From Agapanthus africanus (lineage: Eukaryota > Streptophyta > Magnoliopsida > Asparagales > Amaryllidaceae): a DNA stretch of 64,000 nt. Location: positions 323,214,654 to 323,278,653 of the forward strand of contig JASDDO010000004.1 of NCBI GenBank assembly GCA_030015575.1, in the 5' to 3' direction. Positions 55,993-64,000 of the stretch are shown here, piece by piece. The translations under genes and the position numbers were made by a program. Every line of letters starts with the position of its first letter. Position 1 is the stretch's first letter. The notes under the pieces are model-generated. The model ran no database searches, was not told the origin of the DNA, and was given only the letters and a program-made list of their open reading frames with translations.

Positions 55993-57066
55993 TCGGAGAA
56001 GTGTCAGAACGCTTTCGAACAACTCAAGGCGCACCTGGGCCTCCACCACTACTCACCCGACCAGTCAAGGGAAACGAGCTATTACTATACCTTGCGGTCT
56101 CCAATCAAGCGGCGAGCTCAATGCACGTCAGGGAATTCGAAGGTATACAGAAGCCGGTCTACTACGTGAGCCGTGTCTTCAAGGACACGGAAACAAGATA
56201 CTCGACCATAGAAAAGATAGTCTTGGAACTTGTCGTCGCCTCAAGAAAACTACGAAACTATTTCCAGGCGCACACAATCATCGTCCTCACTAAGCGGCCT
56301 ATAGGAACTATCATCGCTTCCTCTGAATCGTCGGGTCGTCTGGAGAAATGGAGGTGGGAATTATCCCAGTTCGACCTTAAGTACCGCCCCAGGCAAGCCA
56401 TCAAAGCACAGGTCCTGGCAGATTTCGTGGTCGAATGTACCATTCCCACTAAAGAAGGAACGGTAGCGCAGGACCCCGAACCACGTCCCACGGTCGAGGA
56501 AATACCCGACTCCGTCCCTGACTGGGTGCTCTACGTAGACGGGTCCTCTACCGAGGAGGGGAGCGGGGCTGGCCTGATCATCCGAGGCCCGGACGAAGCG
56601 GAAATGGAATACTCTTTAAAGCTCGGGTTCAAAGCGTCAAACAATGCCGCAGAATATGAATCTTTGTTGGCGGGGCTGCGAATCGCCTCCGGGGTAGGAC
56701 TGAAGACCATCAGAATTCGCAGCGACTCTGCCCTGGTCGTCGGCCAAATAACCGGACATTTCGAAGCCCGAGAACCACTCATGATAAGATACTTGGCCAA
56801 GGTAAAAAGGGTTCGGAGAAATTTCGACGAAGTCCAGGTGGAACAGATTCCCAGGAACTTGAACATCCAAGCCGACACCTTGAGCATGCTCGCTTCTTCC
56901 TATTCGGCCAACCATAAAAGGAATATCCTCTTCGAAGTCTTGCCACGGCCCAACGTGGAAGACAGGGAGGTAACACTCCAGGTATACACAACTCAGGAAG
57001 AAGGCCAAGATTGGAGAAAGCCCCTCGTAGAGTTCCTCAAGGACGGCGTACTCCCCGAAGACCGCA
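55993..57066 (+). pseudogene. pol: Element A RNase H, then abrupt end of pol
   Basis: 56001 onward is open: tether segment HVREFEGIQKPVYYVSRVFK, EKWRWELSQFDLKYRPRQAI, then RNase H with VLYVDGSSTEEGSGAGLIIR (Asp), KASNNAAEYESLLAGLRIAS (Glu), IRSDSALVVGQITGHFEARE (Asp) and IQADTLSMLASS (last Asp). Near 57066, after PEDRM, the sequence switches to that of the antisense gene; the whole integrase is missing. The frame continues to 57182 only by chance. Confidence 0.85.
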
Positions 57067-58488
57067 TGCTCCATGTCTTGTGCTATGGCGGACACCTGGG
57101 CTTTCATGGTCTCCCGGGGTATTTTAACCCCGGCCGCCTGCTCCATTTCGGAAAGCAGGCTGTCGGCGACGGAGAGTCCTGAAGGCACCTCAATACAGAA
57201 GTCGCCTTCCTGCACTGAGGTCCTGGAAGAAGGTGGCCGGGAGACCGTCTGCTTCTGCCTTTTGAGGGGGACTTCGACGGGCCCAGCCTCCTCCTCTCGC
57301 GCTCAGGGTGCCGTGTCCCGCGAGTGCTTATAGCTCCCCCCGCAGCGTTCTTCTGGAACTCGGGGAGCGGCGGAAGGCTTGGACGGTGGAATTGGCCTCA
57401 GGGCCGAGCTTGGACTGGGTCGGGACGAGCTTGCGCCCCCGGCCTTCTTTCCCTCGGTCTTAGCGGCCAGAGCAGTTAGGATTTTTGCTCGGTCCATGGG
57501 CTCTACAAAAAAAGGGACACACAAACAAAAGGGGGTTAGAGACACTAAAACATCAAAAGAAATTTGGTAAAGTCTAAACAGATCGTCGAAATCCTTAACT
57601 TACCCAAGAAACGCGCAGGACTAAACGCAGCCCGGCTCAGTGCCTGCTCGGATAGCAGGACATCCGCCCGTTGAATCGACTCCCATTGAGACACCACCCT
57701 CGCTTCGGGGAAAGTCGACTGCTTTGCCCTCGGGCAATCGGCCATGTGCCACTATATAAGCATAGGCCACGCTCTCAGGCGGCCCGACGAATACAAACTT
57801 CTCCTTCCACTCATGGATGGAAGAAGGGACGACTACTACCCCTGACCCAGCCGTCCCACCCTTGCGCTTCTTGCACAAAAAATACACCCAGCTAGGCTCA
57901 TCCTTACTAGTGCCGGGGTGATTCTTATAACAAAGGAAAGAGACAAGGAGAGTCAAGCTAAATGGGATATTTTCAAGTTTTAACCGGACCAGAAAGCCGA
58001 GGAGGATTCTCCACAAGTTCGACGCTAGCTGGCCCAGGCAAGGTGGAAACAACGAAGCACCCCACAAACCTTAATGGGGAAGGGAAGACGCATTCCTAAC
58101 CGGGATGCTTCCAGATACAGGGCAATCTCCTTACCCCGCACATGATCCACCCGCTCACCCTCTCTAGCTAAGCGAGTGAATAGTTAGAGGGGATGTGGAA
58201 TCGAGCCCGAATTTCGGAAAACTCGTCCAAACTCTTCAAAATGGAGGGCGCATCACGGGTGTTCCCGATGCGCATCTTGGGGTCCCTTGTCGCCACCCGA
58301 CGGCGAGTGACAGGGGCAGCCCTGACTCTAGAGGGCGAACCTGACACACAGGACGAAGAAGAAGAAGAACCCTCTTGACTATCTGAAGCCGAAGAGGAAG
58401 ACCCACTGGACTCGGCCCTAACAATGGGAGCCTCATCGTCCGACTCTACCCTTACTACCTCTACGGACTCCTCGGATGAAGACATCAA
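57066..58488 (-). pseudogene. Antisense gene of element A, truncated
   Basis: ATG at 58488 starts a Ser/Glu-rich leader, then RIGNTRDAPSILKSLDEFSE, IRARFHIPSNYSLA and, after frame breaks, LGQLASNLWRILLGFLVRLK and KDEPSWVYFLCKKRKG. This matches the family annotated as putative gypsy-type transposon (Transposase_28-like), known as antisense frames in Tat elements. An intron GT...AG at 57603-57503 (101 bp) leads to MDRAKILTALAAKTEGKKAG and, at 57215-57070, a coiled-coil segment LSVADSLLSEMEQAAGVKIP. The 3' end is deleted where it meets pol. Confidence 0.7.
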
Positions 58489-59050
58489 ACCTGATTCAAA
58501 GGAAGGGACTCACCAAGGAAAAATCAACAGAGGATCCGATCTAAAGGAAAGAGCATCGGACAATCTTCAGCATTGAAAAAGAATTTGAGCAAAGTGTCGG
58601 TCTTAGGATGGTCCCCTCCTATTTATACACCCCAAAAGAGAACATCCTACGGCCCAGATTGATTCCCACCAAAACGAAATATCGCGCCCAGCGGCCGGTG
58701 GGGCTCCACGTGGCGATCGGCCATTGGGGACGTCTCTTCGACTGCAGGAGTCAACGACAGTCTGTCGCCTCCGCCAACCAACGGCGAACACGTGGCCCAT
58801 ACCTCAACTGGCGAATCGACTGAAACGGCGCCCCTCTTTAAAGAGCAATCATACTGATCCGCTGACTCTATTGGTGATACGCGCAAAAATTCAGGCGCAC
58901 GACGAGACGACACATGGGCCCAAAGGTCGAAACGACGCAACCACCAAACGCCATGCCGTTCCCGGGCGATCCGCATTATGATTCTTAGCGCCAAACTAAG
59001 CAGAAGAAAAACCGAGCCCACTTTCGACCCGACCCATGAATAGATCGGAA
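58489..59050 (-). promoter_or_regulatory. Upstream region of element A antisense gene with TATA box
   Basis: TATAAATA on the minus strand at 58627-58620, about 130 bp before the ATG, the same octamer as in element B. The rest, up to the purine tract, shows no gene; the open frames 58603-59021 have no recognisable product. Confidence 0.55.
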
Positions 59051-59051
59051 T

Positions 59052-59064
59052 GAGAGTGGGGGGC
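59052..59064 (+). promoter_or_regulatory. Polypurine tract of element A
   Basis: GAGAGTGGGGGGC, three bases before the LTR start TGATGATGC at 59068. Typical of Tat-group elements. Confidence 0.75.
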
Positions 59065-59067
59065 TAA

Positions 59068-59986
59068 TGATGATGCTCACAAGTGGTATCTCCTCATATT
59101 ACGACACGTGGCGGATGACGCGTCCCGAAGGCTACGGAGGTGGAATAAATGAGTTGCATTAGGGGGGATTCCTCGGGATACTCATCTCGAGGAAGTTATC
59201 TGACCTTTTAAGAGACCTCCCTGAATACATTCCACCTTCACTTAGGAAAATACCAACAACTCGTGTCTGAGCTTCCTCAGTCTCCTTGCTCGTCTCCGAG
59301 CCGTTTGACATGCCGAGATTCCTTGGCCACCCAGCTCGTCTCCGAGCTTCCTCGGCCTCCCGGCTTGTCTCCGAGCTCCTAACATGCCGAGCTTACTCGG
59401 CCACCCGGCTCGTCTCCGAGCTCCCGACATGCCGAGCTTCCTCAGCCTCCCGGCTCGTCTCTGAGCTCCTGACATGCCGAGCTTCCTCGGCTTCCCCCTA
59501 TCAATCAAGAGCGCGGACCCCATGCGCCCTGCAACGGCTCCGTATATATCGCCAGGCCGAGATATCCGGATCCGACGATCTGCGTCCCACGCTAACGCAT
59601 CCCCCCATTAATGGACGCATCCCCTATTGAAGGGCGCATCCCGCCATTCAAGACGGGGATAACGCTGAGGCGTAACGAACGGCGATGATCTCGCGCCTGT
59701 TAGCTCCACGCGACCGTTATATAAACCCCTCTCTCAGACGACTCAGGTAACTCGAATTCATTCCAATACTCCGCTACTCTGCTCATATTCCTCGGCACTA
59801 ACTTGATCGTCGGAGGGTCCTACGGTGGTCGCCCACCCCGGGACTTCACTTGCAGGTAGCTCGGCTTCAACTCCAACATCAACCCATTAAGATCCACACG
59901 CTCAACAACAACCACATCAAATCTCAACAGTCCAAGACGCTCGCTGCCAGATCGACGGCATCTGAGGGAGATCTCAGGCTCCATCA
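59068..59986 (+). repeat. Element A 3' LTR
   Basis: Starts TGATGATGCTCAC. A TATA box (TATATAAA) lies near 59717. The end is placed at GGCTCCATCA (59986) because the 5' remnant ends GAGCTCCATCA at 6018; an end near 59881 is also possible. It contains the 45-bp repeats at 59283-59490. No matching 5' LTR survives to align against. Confidence 0.65.
59283..59490 (+). repeat. 45-bp tandem repeats in element A LTR
   Basis: About four to five units of GCTTCCTCGGCC, CCCGGCTCGTCTCCGAGCTC and CTGACATGCCGA. Because 45 is a multiple of three, open frames appear on both strands (59286-59630, 59242-59523); I do not count them as genes. Confidence 0.85.
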
Positions 59987-60130
59987 AATCCCCTCGGACA
60001 CATTTTTTCTGATTTTCATTTTTTTAAACTATTGGAAGTCCAAAAGTTTACACGTGCAATGCACATAAAAATGAAAAGTCCGAAGAAATAAAACATGTGC
60101 AAAAGAGAGTTAATACAAATATGAACACGT
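59987..60130. other. Unassigned sequence right of element A
   Basis: AT-rich, no gene. It holds AAAATGAAAAGTCCG and TTTTCATTTTTTT. This should contain the right-hand target duplication of element A, but the left-hand one is lost. Confidence 0.3.
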
Positions 60131-62572
60131 GTCTTCAATCCACCGGCCCCCCTCTACAAATCGACCAGCGGAAACCCTAGTTGGGCCGGTACCGACGGGT
60201 GAACCGTAGCCAAAGGTGCTCGTGGTTTGCTCACAAGTCTTTTCCCCTATCAAACAAAGACTTTTAATTCAACCTTTAAATCAAATTTTAATGCATTTTA
60301 ATTCACCATTTTAATTCCAAAACCCTAATTTCACACTATAAATACTACCCCATATTCTAGCCCTTTATCATTCTGAAAATTATAGCTAAAATTCTCAAAA
60401 TTTTCTAAGTACAAAAAGAGGAGAAGAGGAGTTAACAAACGATCAAGTTCCGGCGAGGATCGAAGCAAATTCCGGCGATTCTACAATGCCACGACGACAA
60501 CCCTCCCTTCTTCTACCTTCTCTTAACCTAACTAGATAGTAAGTCCCTTCCAATCCTCATTCTCCTTCTTTAAAAGTTCATTTTCAAAACATATGTCGGA
60601 AGTGGAGTTAATACCGACATTTTCTTCTAAAACTCTATAATTCCACTTTTTTTTACATATTCTTCATTCATATTCCTACTCCATACTTGTTAACATAAAA
60701 CCAATGTTTAGAACCAACTTTTAATCAAAAATATTATGCAAAATAACTTTAACTCAACATTTACATTAAAATACCATGAAATTTGTATATATCATTTTTA
60801 TTTGTTTTATTTAAACATACCTTTAGGAAAATTCACGAGATAACGATCTACCTTTCACATACACACATGGTTTCCATAGCACGATACCTTTAGAACATTT
60901 TTTGTTACGAATACAGGATTACATTAAAATACCATTTACTATAAAAAACGGTTTTCTTTTAAATTGTATTTTCAATTCCTTTGCAAATAAGCCTCTACAA
61001 CCCTTTTTAGGGGACCCACTACTGAATGGTGCGGATTATCACACATCCTTGGGCTAGTAGTGTGAGATGCAGACCTCCTCACAGAGCATTCGGTCTCGAA
61101 AGATTTTTAATACGGTTTTGAAGAAAAAATGCAATTTTCTACTTAAATAAAAAAATTAATTTTTTTATAATTATATAAATATTACAAATCCATATATTTT
61201 CAAAATATAATAACCTTATATTTTTTCAAATGAAAAAATTACAAGTTTCATCAAAATACCAATAAAAGCCAAGCTTTACAATAAATACCATGAACTTTCC
61301 AAGCTAAGCTATTATCACTAATATACCTCAAATCCCTAAAATTCACATCCATAGAAACCCTAAATAATATAAATAATTTCTCGAGATTATTTTGAAACTA
61401 TATATTAAAAATATTTTTCATAAAACCCCCTCGAGTTATATAAAACTATATTTAAGGACTTTAGTAAATATAGGTTTAAGCGGGATCAATTCTCTTGAGC
61501 CCTACGGAGCCGGAGAAAGTGAGTGCTTGTCTATTTAACGTAGAAACTTAACGGTGTTATCAATGGTAATTGTCTTGGAAAAAGACGCAAATCCTGCCGT
61601 CCGTATGCAGCAGTTACCGATAACTCCCAAACATAATTCAGGATCTAAATCGGTTATAAGTGTCTGACTCAAGTCTGAGTCTAAATCAAACTTGAATCCA
61701 AATTCAAACCAGAATCTAATTCAAACATGAATCCAAACTCTAACATGAACCTGAATATCAAAGCTGAATACAAGACTTGACTTGACCGAACCATGGCTAT
61801 AACTTGACATGACTACAAGCTTATATCCTGAACCTGACTACTTGAACAACTTGTATCCATGATTTCGGCAAGACTTGTAAATATAAGCTATACAATACAT
61901 TACGGGGTTAACGGGATAGATTGGTACGGAATGTATAGCGTGGCACGAGATTATCACTAAAAGACACCTATATGAACTCTCGTGTCGTTGTCCCATGGGT
62001 TTTGACGGTGCCTTATACTACATGTTACCATAGTTCACGAGGTAAGATGGACTTCTCTCGTATACACAAATACTTTCTGTACCAAGCTACAAACAACTAC
62101 GTTAGAATAGCATTCTTATACCTGTACATCTTACCAGTTCAATTCTCATTACTTGCTATATTCCTTTCTTTTTTTTGGGACTTACCGAGCGCTGGTTCGC
62201 TGACGACATTCATGTCTATTTCTTTCTTTAGAATGTTCGTCAGGAGGACCGAACTCTCAGGAGATCGTGCCTAGCCAGGAGTACGTGGACCAGCTCACTG
62301 CCCAACAAGACTACTAGTTCATCTTGTACTTATTTTAGTTTGTATGCCACTGTTTAGACATGGCTTATTTTTATTGTATCTTTCTTTTTCAAAGCAGTTG
62401 TAATATAAAGATGAATGTTAATAAAAGTTGATATTCATTTTATATCGCTTGTCAATTCTTGTGCATTTTATACATATATTGCTTAATTACGCTTAACGTA
62501 ATTATTTCTTAGTAAATACGTTGCGGGCTTGCAACGTCACCACTTCCATACACTGGGAAGCGGGGCGTGACA
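60131..62572 (+). repeat. LTR-like segment ending GGGGCGTGACA (left edge uncertain)
   Basis: The end CTGGGAAGCGGGGCGTGACA at 62553-62572 is the same as the end of the Tekay-type LTRs (9797-9816, 17826-17845). Near 62256 CCAGGAGTACGTGGACCAGC parallels AGCAGGAGTACTTCAGCCAGC of those LTRs. The body is AT-rich, with CACTATAAATACTACCCC near 60335 as a possible TATA box, and no genes. I cannot find its start or a partner LTR; it may be a truncated or solo LTR of a related chromovirus. Confidence 0.55.
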
Positions 62573-64000
62573 CTGGCAGCCGACTTAGCGCATCCGGCAC
62601 TACATTAACTTTTCCCGGATGGTATTTTAGATCAAGATCATAGTTAGCTATCAGTTCTAACCATCTACGCTGCCTCATGTTGAGCTCTTTCTGGGTGAGC
62701 ACATATTTTAGGCTTTTGTGATCGGTAAACACTTCAACTCTTTCGCCCAATAAGTTGTGTCTCCAAATCTTCAGAGCGAAAATCAATGTTGCTAACTCCA
62801 GATCATGAGTTGGGTAGTTATTCTCATGAGTCTTCAATTGTCTCGATACATAAGCTATGACATTCTCATGCTGCATTAAAACACATCCCAAGCCTTTCCC
62901 AGATGCGTCGCTGTGAATAACCAGCCCTCCGGAACCGTCTGACACTGTCAGAATAGGAGCGGTGGTCAATCTTTGCTTCAACGCTTCAAAAACAGACGCA
63001 TATTTCTCGGTCCATACGAACGGTACCTCCTTTCATGTTAGCTTGATCAATGGTTCTGCTATTTGAGCGAAGTTCTCCACAAATCTTCTATAGTATCTAC
63101 CAAGCCCAAGAAAACTTCTGATCTCCTCCACATTCTTTGGAATTGGCCAATCATGAACAGCTGAAATCTTTTTAGGGTCAATGGAAATTCCATCTCCGGA
63201 TACAACATGACCCAAGAACTTCACTTTTTCGAGCCAAAACTCGCACTTGCTCATCTTAACATATAACTTTTCTTGTCTCAACGTTTGCAGTGCGATCCTC
63301 AAGTGTTCTGCATGCGCTTCTTTGCTCCTCGAATAGACCAGAATATCATTAATAAACACCACTACGAACTGGTCCAGATATGGTGAAAAGATTCGGTTCA
63401 TCAAGTCCATAAATATTGCCGGCGCGTTAGTAACTCCAAATGGCATCACTAAGTACTCGTAATGCCCATATCGAATTCGGAACGCCGTCTTACAAATGTC
63501 TTCTGATTTCACCCGAACTTGATGATACCTAGATCGCAAGTCCAACTTCGAGAATACCCTCGCGCTACTGAGTTGATCGAATAATTCGCTGATGCGAAAG
63601 ATTGGGTACTTATTCTTAATAGTCACCTGATTTAATTCTCAATAATCGATGCACATCCTCCGCGTGCCATCCTTCTTCTTGACTAGAAGAACTGGAGCTC
63701 CCCATGATGAACCGCTGCTATGAATCCAACCCTTCTCCAGTAATTTGGCAACTTGTTTCTTTACCTCTTGCAGTTTCACCGATGCCATTGGATAATAAGC
63801 CTTTAAAATCGGCGCTGCTCCAGGAATAAGATCAATTGCAAACTCCACATCTCGTTTTAGCGGTAAATCCGAGATATCTTCGAATACATCCATAAAATCC
63901 AGAACTACTGTGGGTGCTTTTTCCTTGTTTACCTCCATCGACGAAAGAACGGCACTTGTCGGTCTAGCCCTGAATTCGACTGGCCCGACAGATCTGCTAC
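62573..64000 (-). pseudogene. pol: Chromovirus pol fragment, minus strand, runs off the window
   Basis: One reading frame on the minus strand with two TGA stops (63641-63639 and 63035-63033). From the right: [42 protein letters not shown] with [40 protein letters not shown] (here F-I-N-D: the first catalytic Asp is replaced by Asn), [20 protein letters not shown], then RNase [21 protein letters not shown] and [20 protein letters not shown] to PDALSRLP. It is close to the Tekay-type pol at 11700-13080. It is cut at 62573 by the LTR-like segment; integrase is absent and protease and gag lie beyond the window. Confidence 0.9.

Larger units (their letters stand above)
6002..59986 (+). mobile_element. 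Element A: old Tat-like Ty3/gypsy element, split in three
   Basis: Element A is made of ~6002-6393 (5' LTR tail, PBS, start of gag), 45767-47638 (rest of gag and protease) and 54908-~59986 (RT, RNase H, antisense gene, 3' LTR). Everything between belongs to elements B and C inserted later. The gag reading frame is continuous across the B insertion site once one GCGCC copy is discounted, and the protease-RT linker joins across the C site, which supports the reconstruction. Its 5' LTR is almost wholly absent: only some 20 bp of U5 ending CTCCATCA at 6018 remain beside the copia LTR. Integrase is deleted. It is the oldest gypsy layer of the window. Confidence 0.8.

Overview
This window is plant nuclear DNA, almost certainly a repeat-rich heterochromatic stretch of a flowering-plant chromosome. 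No single-copy host gene is recognisable. Nearly everything is LTR retrotransposon sequence from lineages found in plants: Ty1/copia, Ty3/gypsy Tat-like, a Ty3/gypsy chromovirus of the Tekay/Del kind, and an Athila-like non-autonomous element primed by tRNA-Asp. I cannot name the species.

The layout is a set of nested insertions that can be unpicked from target-site duplications (TSDs). From the left: (i) 1-~5990, a decayed, gag-less copia element, with a densely structured leader-like block (1-480), broken pol pieces (671-3870) and a 3' LTR. (ii) Element A, an old Tat-like gypsy element in three pieces (~6002-6393, 45767-47638, 54908-~59986). (iii) Element B (6394-45761, TSD GCGCC), a second and much larger Tat-like element inserted in the gag of A. 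(iv) A Tekay-type chromovirus (6668-17845, TSD GATCC) inserted in the 5' LTR of B, with two 3149-bp LTRs and a nearly intact gag-pol. (v) A 4.5-kb solo LTR (21531-26053, TSD CGAAG, minus strand) inserted in the gag region of B. (vi) Element C (47639-54902, TSD GCCGC, minus strand), an Athila-like element without RT or integrase, inserted in the protease region of A. (vii) 59987-64000, an LTR end (to 62572) abutting a minus-strand chromovirus pol fragment (62573-64000) that runs off the window.

The most interesting content lies around the pol genes. Both Tat elements carry an antisense gene between pol and the 3' LTR, and each has a TATAAATA box on the minus strand upstream of its first ATG. 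In B this gene (about 42610 to 37175) looks like a complete host-type transcription unit: TATA box, possible 5'UTR intron, a plant-mobile-domain-like first exon, seven short GT-AG introns all in phase 1, and an AATAAA signal. Because it is antisense to the element, its introns cannot be spliced from the genomic RNA of the retrotransposon and so survive retrotransposition. Element B also has a U3 made of end-to-end short hairpins, G-box tandem repeats, and two arrays of hairpins whose stems vary by compensatory change around a conserved loop. Element C carries 65 nt of tRNA-Asp next to its 5' LTR where an 18-nt primer-binding site is expected. This looks like a fossil of reverse transcription running past the normal stop in the tRNA primer. 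The copia leader-like block at 1-230 holds three hairpins with the same palindromic loop and different, compensated stems, resembling a retroviral dimerisation signal.

All coding sequences show stops, frameshifts or deletions, so none of the elements looks autonomous as sequenced. From the visible LTR divergence, the Tekay element and C look young, B older, and A and the copia element oldest.
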